Counted from the stretch's first letter, positions 36,460 to 48,400 are shown. The stretch: 64,000 nt of DNA from Rhodamnia argentea (GCF_020921035.1 NC_063151.1:10655501-10719500); one strand, 5' to 3'. Notes: a model not told the origin generated them from the letters alone. Numbers and translations: made by a program.

Positions 36460-37254
36460 GACATCAGAGCACCTTTTCTGGGGAGAAATTATTCTAAGCA
36501 CGGAAGTTTCCAATTTGTAGGAAAGAAGTCTATCATGTTGGCAGCTTGCAAGGAGTTCTTCAAATGCTTTGTTCTACTTCGCAAAGGCATAGTTTTTATT
36601 TCTTTCACCTTACCAAGAATTTGTTCTACTTCGCAAAGGCCAAATTTTTGTCGAACTCATTGGAGCCGGTTAGGTCCTTCTATGAATTGTTGCAGAAACT
36701 CGGATAGTAATGTTATTCAAATCGATACAGCCTTCGACCGTAATAACAGATATTTTGATACAGCGCTTGTGTAAGCACACAGGTAGTGTTGCTTTGCATC
36801 ATTCTCACTATCGCACTTATGATCTCGACCTTTGAAAGCCCTAAGACGGGTTGTAAGAATATACGAGACAGGCATTGCTGGAGCAGGAGTATGCCGATTT
36901 CATGTCATCCTCGAGCAGCATCGGACCCAGTTGCTTCATCCCCCAAGAGGTTGACCAAGAGATGGCTAGAACAAAAGCTTCACAGAAATTTCAGCAGAAA
37001 AGTAATGTTCCCTGCGAGTCTCTCCAGTTCCGGCGTCCTAATTCTGAACGTGTCAAAAATCTGCAAGATAAATGAAAACGGATGCTAAATCAAAAGCTAT
37101 TATTGTTACGTTTTCTTTGTCACCCATCTTCACAAAAGGGAAGAGCTTTCAATCACTGATCAAAACGGTTACCTTCCCCTGGTTTTTCGTATTCACATAT
37201 CTGCGAATCGCGAAATTCGCTCCCGCACAGGCTCAACTCCGGCGACAGCCAAAC
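36460..37254. other. Convergent 3' region between THO3 and the membrane protein gene
   Basis: This should hold both 3' UTRs. Apart from the short direct repeat listed separately I see nothing gene-like; the ORFs at 36535-37088 show no family. Confidence 0.5.
36568..36640. repeat. 21-bp direct repeat in the THO3 3' flank
   Basis: The phrase tttgttctacttcgcaaagg is present exactly at 36568 and again at 36620, 52 bases apart, probably within the 3' UTR. Confidence 0.85.
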
Positions 37255-37935
37255 TCAGCAAAGGATGAATTTCGAAGCAGGGGCCACCAGACCTGCAAAA
37301 CAGAGGAGACACAGGGTGACCGCATACTGAGAACACCAAGTGAGTGGCCTCCACTTGATCTCGACACTGGAGCTCTTCATCCTCTTCCCGGTAGTCGGCT
37401 CCTTCGACAGGTCGAAGCTCGCCCCTTTCATCCTCAGCTCCTGGACGCACCTCCCCAGCGCCCTGTTGTCGCTCCTCTCCCTCTGCAACTGCCGCGAGGA
37501 CTTCCAGTACCGGCAGAGCTTCACCTGCACCAAGCCAACAAACACAAGGGAAGTGCACAGTGACAAAATGGTGGGCAACCACCATTTCTTGCAAGCGCCG
37601 TGGTGGTGGTGCTCGTCCGTGGAGTTCACAGAGGATGTGTACAAGAGGGTCAAGAAGAACCCGTGGAAGACGAAGAAGGAGAAGCAGAGCTGGAAGATCT
37701 CGCGCCTGGCCGAGTCGAGCCGCGCCTCCTTGAGCGCGGCCCGCCGGCCGAAGAGGGCCTCCTCCCTCTGCCAGAGCTTGAGCAGGAGGAGGTGGCCCGG
37801 GCTCCGGGAGATCTCCATCAGCGGGTGGTGCTGGATTGCAGCCAGCGTCACGTCCGTGGCCGAGGAGAGCTTATCTCGGTGCTCCTCGTCAACTGGGATC
37901 TCAACCACGTGGGCATCTTTCGTTTCGGACGCCAT
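37255..37935 (-). CDS. Small plant membrane protein of unknown function, three predicted spans
   Basis: A single exon encodes 226 residues from the Met at 37935; the frame is open to 38031, but the leader there looks noncoding. The N-terminus (MASETKDAHVVEIPVDEEH) is acidic, followed by a conserved-looking LMEISRSPGHLLLLKLWQRE segment and a charged stretch likely to be helical. Hydrophobic spans lie near residues 78-100 (IFQLCFSFFVFHGFFLTLLY), 118-143 (ILSLCTSLVFVGLVQVKLC) and at the C-terminus (YAVTLCLLCFAGLV). A histidine run (DEHHHHG) lies between the first two. I believe similar proteins exist across land plants, but I cannot name the family. Its GC-rich codon use differs from the AT-rich surroundings, which supports real coding. 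The neighbours give no functional hint. Confidence 0.75.
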   Translation of the reverse strand: MASETKDAHVVEIPVDEEHRDKLSSATDVTLAAIQHHPLMEISRSPGHLLLLKLWQREEALFGRRAALKEARLDSARREIFQLCFSFFVFHGFFLTLLYTSSVNSTDEHHHHGACKKWWLPTILSLCTSLVFVGLVQVKLCRYWKSSRQLQRERSDNRALGRCVQELRMKGASFDLSKEPTTGKRMKSSSVEIKWRPLTWCSQYAVTLCLLCFAGLVAPASKFILC

Positions 37936-38118
37936 GGAACTAAAACTGTAATCGAATTGAGCGAAAAATCGAATGAGGCAGAGACGTCGCACGGATCGAA
38001 AATAGAAACGCGAGATCGCAACGAGCGACAATAAGTTAATAACTCGAGAAATGAGAAAAGAGAAAAGAGCTTGAGATTGAAGAAGTTCTTGAGTGATCGG
38101 AAATGGAAGGAGAGCGAG

Positions 38119-38128
38119 GAATATATAA
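38119..38128 (-). promoter_or_regulatory. Candidate TATA box for the membrane protein gene
   Basis: An atatata core lies about 190 bases upstream of the start codon at 37935, in a stretch where a plant core promoter would be expected. This is a weak, sequence-only call. Confidence 0.3.
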
Positions 38129-40460
38129 GAGAGAGCGAACAGGGATGAACCTGAACTTCGTTGTGCGAGTCTCCCAACGGGTGCGTTTCATCGCAACGGT
38201 CATATTTTCGCTCCTCCTCCGACGATTAATTAATTCGATTTCAACCGGTCAACGGTTACTCGATTTTAAAGTAGGACTCGCTCTCGGCCCAACGCATCTT
38301 CGAGAGCCCAATCAAAGCCCAGCCCATATATAGGCCCATCGTCGGATGTCGACGGATTGTCTTTCCCCTCTCTCTTCTCCCTTTTTTTTTCGCTTGACAC
38401 GTGAAATCGAATAAGAATTTATGCGAAAATTCGTTAATTTATCTCGTGGATCTATCTGAAGGTATTTAACAATGAATCATTGACGGCTCTTTTTTTTTTT
38501 TGTCATTCGTGCGCGAGATTAACAAATCTTTTTTCATTTTAAAACGAGTCGTCGCCTCGGGGTGTGACAAAAGAGTTTGTGAGAATCGCTTATCTTTTTT
38601 CTTAACTTGTGTTATACACGATAAGAACCGGAATTCAAAAGCACCATATTTTGTATTGAAACCTTTGAATCGTGAGTAAGGTAGAGTAATTTTATGGCTC
38701 AAACCGAATATTTTATAGCATGTGTGAGACTCTTGTGATAAAGCCTAGAGGAGTCATTCGACTGTAGCTCCTCCCTACCTCTTTTACTAATCTAAAAAAA
38801 TAAAAATGAAAGGACCATCTGACCAAAAAAAAAAAAAAAAAAAAAAGAAAGAAAGAAAGAAAGAAAAAATCAGACTTTGAAATTTTCAAGTTCCACAGAG
38901 TTTTCTATTATCGTTGTTAATTCACATGTTTGTGGCCTATCATGTGATAATACTGCGTAGAAATGAAACTCGAGAAAGTCGGCCGTTAAAAAACTAAAAT
39001 CTTTCCAAAATTCGACTTGAAACGTGAGATGCGTGTTATGTAAACCCTCTTATTGATCAATTATCATAGCCATGCATAACATACTTGGAAAAATTGCAAT
39101 TACAAAGATCTCTCCGCCGGTCCAAGAAAAAGTTGTTAACTTTTTGAAAAGGGAGAGAATGGAAACATTAATTTTCGGGCGTGTTTGTTTGAGCAAAGGT
39201 GTTTTCTAAAAATACATTTTTCGAACTTTCACCCATTTAGTACGCTGAAAATTATAAGCCAATTGAAAAAGCTTTCCGATCAACGAAAATATTCATGAAT
39301 AAAATCAGGAAAATAAATTCCCAAATCTAAAGAGATGGAAATATTTTTTGAAATTGCTCCTCTAGAAATTTTTTTTAATTTTTAGTTTATTATGTTTATA
39401 TTTCAATATATTATGATTTTTTTTTCTTTTTATTATTTTTCTCTCCCTTGGTTGGTCACTGATCGCCGAGATCGGCCGCAAGCATGGGTCGGCGAGCTCG
39501 AGTCTTGGCGAGCAAGGCCGAGCCTCGCCGGCTCGAGCTTGTGGTGAGGCGAGCTCGAGCCTTGCCAAATCTCGGAGAGTCTCGGCAACCTCAAACACGC
39601 CTCGTGAGGCTCGGCCTCATTGTATCCGGCAAGCTTGAGGCTAAGCCTCGCCGTGGCCCGACGACGTGCGAGGTAGAAGAAAAAAATTAAAATTAAAATA
39701 AATATAAAATTTCTTAAAAATTCGAATTCTTTTATCTAAGATAAACTCATGAGATTGACATAATTTAGGAAAAATGGGATCTAAACGATAGAAAATATTT
39801 TTGAATACATATCCCAAAACGAAAGAAAAATAATCATTTTTCTAAAAAACATAAATTTTCAAAAATATTATTTTAACGTGAAATTTTTAGCGAAAGAAAC
39901 GCACTCTTGATTTTTAACACTCCCCGTTTTCCTCACCCAGCACATCTTCACAAAGATCTCTCTCCCTCCTCCTGTCCATGAAATGAGAAGGGAAAAAGAA
40001 AAGAGAAACCCACCGGTCGAACCCGGTTGGATCCCACCAGCGATGTCCGGTTCTGTGCACCTAAATGCCGGGTGGGCCCCCACACCATGGTGTAAGTGCT
40101 GAGGTCACCGCGAAAAAAAGTTTGATTGGCCACATCATTGCCACGTCACCAACGCACACCGCGCACACCTCTTGCTCTTTTGGATTCCATTTGCCCCCCA
40201 CCCACACGAATCCTTCTCTTTCCACGTCGCATAAAAATGGTTGAGTTTTAAATTATGTTTATTTCGCAAAAACAAATCGTGTGAGTATTCATATCACTTG
40301 TACGAAAAATACTTTCATCGTTCACGAAAATATTTATGCATAAATTATTATCGATAATTAAAACATGTTTCATTGATTGATTATGTCTAGCGATATAAGC
40401 GACAACTTTTAAAAAAGATATTTTCCTTGTATTTTGACACTTTATCATTTCTCATAAATG
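38129..40460. other. Intergenic repeat-rich DNA
   Basis: No gene is supported. It holds a poly-A/GAAA tract (about 38825-38868), a larger inverted-repeat element (39178-39905, listed separately) and an AT-rich stretch at 40245-40458. The latter resembles the MITE at 32012-32260 in its 'tttatttcgcaaaaacaaat'-type arms. Confidence 0.5.
39178..39905. mobile_element. Inverted-repeat DNA element with GC-rich core, about 730 bp
   Basis: The left end (gggcgtgtttgtttgagc) pairs with the reverse complement of the right end (gagtgcgtttctttcgc). Arms rich in 'ttttctaaaaata' flank a GC-rich core (39465-39670) with repeated gagctcgag and ctcgccg phrases. The core has open frames but no recognisable protein. 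It is likely a non-autonomous DNA transposon. Confidence 0.55.
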
Positions 40461-41215
40461 ACCATTACAGAAAATCGGGATAGTTTGAATCGGGTGTTCT
40501 AAAATCCAGCTTGTCCAATTCTTTAAACTGGATATTGAACTTCTTATTTTGTTGATTTACCTCGATTTAATTGCATTGTGCGGCTTTACGATCTCGTGAT
40601 GGATTAATCGCGATACACGAAAAATGATTTGGACGACGCAATGACTCGAAAAAGACATCAACTAGACCTAGACATGGTCTCGGGCCGTGAACCGCCGGTT
40701 CCGATTCATGAACCGGCGGTTTCGATTCGTGGCCACGCTTGAACCGAAACCGACCCTTGAAGGGGCGGTCCTGGTTCCGATTCGGCCCAATTTACGGCTC
40801 TTTTCCCCTTTTGTTTTTTTTGGTGGTTTGGAACCGTCGGTTCCTGATCGGTTTCAAATTTTTTTAAAGCGTAAGCGGCCCATGAGGGGCCGGGCTGGTT
40901 TCTGTTCGAAACCGGCTATCCCGATCAACGGGCCGGTTCCTATTATTCTACGGGCCGGTTTCGGGCTCAAATCGATTTGTGGCCATGTCTAGCTAGACCT
41001 TCCGTATCATATTGAGAACACTGGTGTTAAGCGCAAAATCGCAACCTGAATTCTCCCCCAAGAAATCCCCAAAGCTAAAAAACAAACAAAAACACAGAAA
41101 CATAAGAGGTGGCTGGTGGACCGGACTGGGGGAAGTCAGTGTGAAACGAAAGCCGCCCCCGTTGGCTCCGGTTGCCGGTCAAGCCCCAAGCCCCACGTCC
41201 AATAAACACAAAAAA
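40461..41215. repeat. Segmental duplication upstream of PA200, copy 1
   Basis: From 'accattacagaaaatcggg' this copy follows 41875-42293 closely: shared phrases include 'tctttaaactggatattgaa' and 'ggaagtcagtgtgaaacga', then 'gccggtcaagccccaagccc'. Copy 1 is longer because a 323-bp hAT element is inserted at 40669. Confidence 0.85.
40669..40991. mobile_element. hAT-type MITE inserted in duplication copy 1
   Basis: The ends TAGACATGGTCTCGGGCC and (reverse complement) TAGACATGGCCACAAATCG are terminal inverted repeats. Flanks are actagacc (40661-40668) and gctagacc (40992-40999), seven of eight bases equal. Duplication copy 2 keeps the empty site (aagctaggcc near 42075), confirming insertion after the duplication. 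The interior is built of 'gaaccgccggttccgattc' type phrases and encodes nothing. Confidence 0.85.
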
Positions 41216-41219
41216 AATT

Positions 41220-41874
41220 GGCCTCGCTCTCTAAAATATATTAATTTTATTTCAATCTCAAATCTATCTCGAATTTTTTTTATCTAAAAAATGCCTAATT
41301 TTAGATCCAGCCTCAAATCTATCTTGAAACTTTTTTCTTTATCTAAGGAAAAATCTTAAACTTTAGGTTCAATCCTATTATTTTTGTTTAAGAGAAAAAT
41401 CACTAATTTTTTACTTTAATATCAAATTTACCCTCGTTAGCCCTCTGTAAAAAAATCGCCATTAGTCGTTCATGATTTTCATATCCCAAAATGATTTAGT
41501 TTTGGAGAATTTTGATAATTTTCATTGGAGTGGATTCGTTATTCACGTAGAAATACCATGTCGATCCGCACTTTGCTCATATAGAAGTTTTATCTATGAG
41601 AAAATGCCATTTTGGAACCGAAACATAGGATAGATTTGAGAATAGATTGAAAGTTTGTAGTTTTTCACTTAGACAAAAAATTTCAAGATATATTTAAAAC
41701 TGGACTTAAAGTTTGGGGTTTTTTTCGGAGACAAAAAAGTTTGAGATGAATTTGGGACTGGATAAAAACAGTTCGAGGCAAATTTAGGACTAAACCTAAA
41801 GTTGGGATTTTTTTCGAGACAAAAAAAAAAGTTAGGGGTAGACCAAACATTGAGGGGTTTCAAGGAATTCGACT
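41220..41874. mobile_element. Fold-back element, family copy B, between the duplicated segments
   Basis: The arms carry complementary phrases ('tttagatccagcctcaaatc' on the left, 'ggactaaacctaaagttggg'-like text on the right). The centre ('aaaaaatcgccattagtcg') is the reverse complement of the centre of 28935-29490, so the two copies lie in opposite orientations. It separates the two copies of the duplicated segment. Confidence 0.65.
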
Positions 41875-42293
41875 ACCATTATCGAAGATCGAGAAAGTTT
41901 AAACGGATGTTCTAAAACCGAGCTTGTCCAACTCTTTAAACTGGATATTCAACCTCTTATTTTGCCGATTTATCTCGATTTAGTATGGTGCTGCTTTATG
42001 ACCTTGGGATGAATTGATCGCGATGCCTAAAAATCGGCTTGGACCACAAGATAACCCTGAAAAAGCCATAATAAGCTAGGCCTTCCATATGATATTGAAA
42101 ACCTGAATTCTCCATCAAGAAATCCCCAAAGGCATTTTAAAAAGACACAGAAACATAAAAAAGATGTCTCGTTGACCGGACGGCTGGAAGTCAGTGTGAA
42201 ACGAGAGCCGCCCGGTGGTTCCGGTAGCCGGTCAAGCCCCAAGCCCACGCTGACGCGCCCACCACCTCCGTCCAAGAAACGGAAAAAAATCGC
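41875..42293. repeat. Segmental duplication upstream of PA200, copy 2
   Basis: This copy lacks the hAT insertion found in copy 1 and lies about 190 bases from the PA200 start codon. The PA200 promoter is therefore likely in, or just beyond, a duplicated segment. Copy-specific differences are scattered point changes and small indels. Confidence 0.85.
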
Positions 42294-42457
42294 ACTCATT
42301 TCTTGTCCAGAAAGAAAATGAGCAGGAGAAGAGCCAATTGACACTACTCTCCCTTACAAATACTCTCACTGAAGGACTCTCAGACCTCAATTCGCTCATC
42401 GCTCTCGTCTCCTCTCATCGATTCTGATTGCGCACCGGCTTGAATCGCACCATTGAC

Positions 42458-42485
42458 GGAGGAGGAGGAGGAGGAGGAGGAGGAG
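42458..42485. repeat. (GGA)n tract immediately before the PA200 start codon
   Basis: Nine GGA/GAG units run directly into the ATG at 42486. They are in frame with it and would encode a run of glutamates if translation began at the near-cognate TTG at 42453. An in-frame stop lies at 42441-42443, so no upstream ATG is available. Confidence 0.9.
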
Positions 42486-45400
42486 ATGCATCTGTACAAT
42501 GCGTGGCTCCCTCCGCCGGTGGCGGAGGAGACGAAGAAGGAGCGGGAGTCGTTCGCGTGGGCCGTGCGGTCCGTCCGCGAATCGTACCGCCCCGACGATC
42601 CCGACTCCGTCTACTCCACTCTCAAGTGGATTACCATCCTCGAAACGTGAGCGCGCTCCACCTCTCTCTCATTCCTGTTTAGTTCGATCTTTTGCCTTTC
42701 TTTTTTCCTTTTTGTTTTGCGGTTGTTGGACTGCGATCGTTGTTGCTGGTGCTTGTTTGCGGGTTGTTCATGCTTCGAGTCTGCTCGTATTGAGCGAAAT
42801 CATCGGTTGATAGAGATAGGGAAAGAAGCCACAGTTTAGTGAGGGCCGAGTCAGCGAGTGTTGTTGATGCCATTATTGTCTTGATCAGTGGTTGTTTGTA
42901 GTTGGAGATGGAGATGGGGCTTGCTGAGCTGAAGTGTTGTCAACGGAATGGATACGTCTGTGTTTTGAATCCGATTGAGAGAATGCGTGGCAAATAGTGA
43001 GCTCAATGAGACGATGCCTACCAGAATGGTTCTCCCGTCAAGGAAGATTGATAGTATTACACAGAATGTTATCATTCTCGAGTGGATATATAGGACGGAA
43101 ATTTTCGAAATAGTATTCCGCGGAGTTGCAAAAGTAATGAATCAATCTGTTGATTGCGTTCAGTGGTTCATGACAACGATTTCATTTGACTTTTTATTTT
43201 TTATCAGTTTGGTTTATTTAGCTTGGAGCTCACTGCCTAGAACTGTGATGAGATGCCTGCGGTAAATAAGTACTTTTGCCCAGTTCTTCATGCTGACTTA
43301 CTTTGGTCCTGTCAATCAATTTTTAACTTGTCGTGCTGCCACCCGTCATCACATCTGCAAATGAACCAAGGAGCAGCTGTCCCTGCTGTATGTAAAGAGT
43401 CGATGGGAAAGGAACTTCGCAGCTTGTCTAATTGAAGTGAATCATCTGCTAGTGTTGTGGAAAGAAAAATAACTTTTTTTTTTTTAGGATTTAGGATTAC
43501 AATGGCTGCAATTTTCCTTCCAATTCTTTGAAGTACTTTGTACTTTTTGAATCATAGCCATTGAATTATTGAGTCTTACTGCTGGAGATTCTGGTTCTAG
43601 AAATTTTTTCTGTTCTGAATTTCTTCGAAATTTTTGAAGAGAGGAGTCCATTATTCTTCATGAATTGCTACACTTTAGAAGTAGCCAATCAGATGTTATT
43701 TAGTTTGGTTGCACATATCTTGCCTCATGGCTGTTACATGATCCTTCCGTTTTATCCATTTGTAGTTTCATAAAGGCGAAAAGTGATGTAGATCTGCCAG
43801 ATGTGGCTGCTCTTGTGGATATTGGCTTGGAATTGTTCCTTAAATCACAGAATAAGCTTTATGCTCAGGTGGTCCCTTTGCAGTTGTGGTACATGTAGAT
43901 TTTTCACCATCTTTTTGTAGTTGCTCTTTTGAACGTTTGCTGACTGTCATCTCTGTGAATCAGGTGAGATGGGGAAACATTGTAGTCAGAGTCATTAATA
44001 AGTATCGGAAGAAGCTGTCTCTGAAAGTTATGTGGCGACCCTTATACGATACTCTTGTCCATACACATTTTACAAGGTGAGTGATGTTCATAAACATGTT
44101 GGATTTGTGGAATGCACAGACCATCATTCATATGTTAGAACTGTGCTTCGCTGATAGAACTTCATTTCTATTGATATGAGAATGATCGTTTCTAGTCATG
44201 CTGCAAAAACAGCAGAATGTTTTCTTATCTTGTATAATTTTGGAAGCGTATCTAATTGTTAATTTGCCTAGAGATGCAATTTTTTTGTCCAAACTAAATA
44301 GTTTATAGGTAATTTGTATGCATGGAGTTTTCCTTAACTTATTTCCATGCCCCACACCTTCTTCTTTTGATGAATCAATTTTATGTAATTTTGTTAGTTA
44401 CTTTGAAATTTGTATTGGCAACTGTAGGAGTACTGGTCCCGAAGGTTGGAGATTGAGACAAAGGCATTTTGAGACTGTCACTTCCCTTATTCAATCCTGT
44501 CGGAGATTCTTCCCACCTGGTTCTGCCCTTGAGATTTGGTCCGAGTTTAAGTGAGTTTCTGAGGGTTCCAAATTAACTTTCTTGTCCTCTTTAAATTCCT
44601 TGATGATGTGGAATGCTACTGTTGATAGTCTGCCGATGATTCCAAGAAGTTGTCATCCTGTCTGTTTGTTTAGCATTAAAAAAAAGTATATGAGGGCAAT
44701 TTATTTCTAAGAAAATTCATATCTAATGTATTTGCTGTGTTTCACTTAAAAATTGTAGCTTTTTTGACATACTGGTTGAGCTAATGCTGAAGAGTCTCTG
44801 TTCGGATTTAGATTGAACAGATAACAGGTTCTGTTCAAGTTTCTGTTTAGCTGGGTGTTTCTAGATACATCCGTCTGCTGTCTTCTCTATTTCTTTTGAT
44901 TGGAGGGAAATTGAGCACTCTCTCTAGTCTAACCATGTGACAAAAAAACTTAAAACTTCAACAGGCCATTGCATATCTGGGTGAGTGGTATAGTTTTTGC
45001 TTGATAAATCTGCTGTCATAGACTATGCTGGAATGATATCATGACTTTTTCTCTTATCTTTTGCAGATTATAATTTTAGTGTCCATCATATTTAGTATAC
45101 TAATTTCGATGCCTGATTTTGTGATCTCATTTGCTCAATGCAGACTGTTGTTTATTTGCTGTTTTGCTCAGCCTCTAACTGTTATTGGCTTCTTCTTTCT
45201 GCTTTTTGATTAACCAAACTTGCAGATGCTTACTTGAAAACCCTTGGCATAATTCGTCCTTTGAAGGTTCTGGCTTTGTTAGACTCTTTCTTCCTACAAA
45301 TATGGATAACCAGGAGTTCTTTTCAATGTATGGTAAACAACATTCCCATCTTTTATTCTCTTATGACTTGTGGGTGATGGCAAAGTTATTCTCTTGTTTG

Positions 45401-48400
45401 CATTGCAGGGAGTGGATAAAAATGTGTATAAACCTCTGGGATGCTGTACCGAACTCCCAATTCTGGAACAGTCAATGGGCTGCAATCATAGCGCGTGTTA
45501 TTAAGAACTACAACTTTGTTGATTGGGAGCCTTTCTTGCCTGCTCTCTTTGCGAGATACTTGAATATGTTTGAGGTGCGTGTGTGAGACTTTGAAGCTAA
45601 TTAAAAATGACATTTGGATCGTTATGTTTCACGAATGTAGTGATTAAGGTTGTTAAAAGGCTGTGGATCTACCTGGATACGCTGGTCACAATTTTTTAAT
45701 TTACGAGGAGCTCCACCTTAGAGATGGCATTAGAGCTGGTGACCTTGACTTTCTTTGTCATTGGTGGCTAATTTTCCATTTGGATAAAATTGTGGATCTA
45801 CCTGGCTATGTTGGTCACAATTTTCTAATTGATGATGAACTCCACCTTAGAGATGGCATTAGAGCTGGTGACCTTGACTTTCTTTGTCATTGGTGGCTAA
45901 TTTGCCACTTGGATAAAATGAATAGTGGTGGAAATGTGATAGTCGGAACCATTTGGCAATATTGCCTGTGAGAAAGCAAAAGGACTGAATCTTCTGCAAG
46001 CAATGTCAAAGCTAGCTAATTTCCTCGGATAATGACAATACACTTTTGGAAGATTTTTGATCCATTATTTTGGCTTTTAAATTTTGAGGAGAATTAATAT
46101 TCTATTTAAATAGTTACCTTGGAGTGATTGTTTGTGTTTCTGTGTGAAACCGCTTGATATGATATAGAGTTAAAGCTGGAGATTGAGGAATTAAAATAGA
46201 TCTTTGACCAAAGCAAGGCAGAGGCTTCCATCTATGTTCCCCTGAGACTGCCGAACAAACTCCCATTTAGGTTGGATGGTGGATGTTGGAAGTGGGATAA
46301 CAAAGAAGTATGTTTACTTTTGCAATATCGCATCCTCGTGCGCTTTAAGTAACGTGGACACGCTGCGACTCTCTTCCCTATCATGTCTTGATGTGAGGAA
46401 GCTCACTGAATTCGTACTGTGTTGGTGGGCGCTTGGGAGGGATGCCCCTTCATGAAGTTATAATTAGGAAATAGCCTGTGTGCTTGAAAAAATTCAATGA
46501 AAGAGAATTATTTTGTTGTCATTGAAGGTGAATCCGAGTTTGCTACGTTCATCTTATATCTGAAATGTGGTCTCTCTCTCTCTCTCTCTCTCAGTTGTAA
46601 GTATTTTGAAGACTTAAATTCAATGCTTCTTTCTGGCATTTGTAGGTTCCTGTGGCAAATGGAAGTGCATCATATCCTTTTTCTGTAGATGTTCCTAGAT
46701 ATACAAGGTTTTTGTTCCCAAACAAAACGACTACACCTGCAAAGGCCATTGCAAAAGCAATTGTAAGTTACTAGAATTCGCTGCAAATTATGATTTTCCT
46801 CGAGTTCATATATCATGTCCAGTTTTTAATGCATTAACTGTTATTGCCATTGCAGGTTTATTCATTAAAACCAGGAAGTTCTGCCCAAGAGCATTTAGAG
46901 AAATTGATCAACATCTTAGAACAGTTTGTTTTCTGGGGCTTATACTCTTAATTGGTCATTTTTGTGTGTGCTTAAATTCTATTTGAAGTTCTTCTTCATT
47001 TTAAATTTGCAGGTATTACCATCCATCTAATGGGGGTCGCTGGACTTATTCACTGGAACGCTTCTTGTTCTATATGGTTGTTACATTCCAGAAGCGCTTG
47101 CATTGTGAACAACAGTAAGGTTCCAGATTTCAATGCTTAAGAATTTAATGTGTTTGGCTCTCTCTGCAAGTTCTTTACAGTTCTAAGTGAATCATGGTAC
47201 AGGAATCTGGATGATCAGGGAGCAATTGAACTGGCCCTAGGGAAGCCAGATAGGAAATCCTTTGTCAGTGCCAATGCTGAGATTAGTTGATCGTGGCCAA
47301 TATAGCAAGAGTGAGAATCTATCTGAGACAGTTGCTGCAGCAACTTCCATCTTGTCTTATGTGGAACCTTCTCTGGTCCTTCCATTTTTAGCTTCTCGGT
47401 TTCATATGGCATTGGAGACGGTTAGTGTTTTTCTTTTGGTGGTCCGATGTTTACTTTAGACTCGATGGTATTCTTTGGACAAAATGTTGGTTGGTGGGCG
47501 GGGTCTTACATCTTTGCTGCTTTATACTTTGCTGGTTTCATCCCATTAACTTCGCTTTATCCTGTTTTGTCTAGTTAGATGACTGCAACGCACCAGCTGA
47601 AATCTGCTGTGAAATCAGTTGCATATGCTGGACGGGCTCTGTTTCTCACTTCTCTATCATCCTCTACTGTTAAACTGGATGACAATAGCAGTGAGGAGTC
47701 CTTTATTGATCTTTTGGTGGAGTCATTGTCTAATGCATTACTTGGCATGGATGCAAATGATCCTCCCAAAACTTTGGCAAGCATGCAATTGATTGGTTCC
47801 ATTTTTTCCAATGTAAGCTTCAAGTTCTAATTACTATAATAAAGGTTAGCTTATATGACCTACAGTCTAACCAGAACTTGACATCTTTCTCTGTTAATAG
47901 ATGGCTATTCTGGAAGATACTAATGACGGGTTTTCGTTTACGTCAAGAATTGGCATTTCGGAGTGGCTAGATGAGTTTTTAATTCGCCTTTTCTCGTTAC
48001 TTCTACACTTGGAGCCAAGTAGTGTTTTGTAAGTGGTGGTTCTCTTGTGGTGTCCTTTTTGTGATCTAGCATTATGTTCAGTTTGTTAGGCACTTAGTCA
48101 GTACTCTTCCGATTTCACATTACTAGTTTGTTATTGGCTTCCCAGAAATGAAGGTCTTCATTCTTCAGCAACATCAGGTACTTTTCTGGTTGAGGATGGT
48201 CCTACCTACTATTGCATGCTTGAAGTATTGATGGGGAGATTGTCGAAATCACTGTATAACCAGGTTCAGTCATCAGATTTATGCTTAATTTGTTTACAAG
48301 TGATTGGAAGTTTAGAGAATTGCCTTGAACTTGTCCCTCCGTTGTTTGACAGGCTCTTAAAAAGATCTCCAAGTTTGTCAAAACAAATATACTTCCTGGG

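Noticed and set aside
37340-37951. Two long plus-strand ORFs (37340-37951, 37600-38034)
   Set aside because: Both are antisense to the membrane-protein gene. The minus-strand product has clear membrane spans and a natural start; the plus-strand products are arginine- and glutamate-rich shadows.
45663-45971. Possible extra PA200 exon formed by the 129-bp repeat
   Set aside because: Exon 6 (ends 45574) joins exon 7 (46646) in frame and in agreement with the known family sequence; inclusion would add unrelated residues and there is no good acceptor/donor pair around it.
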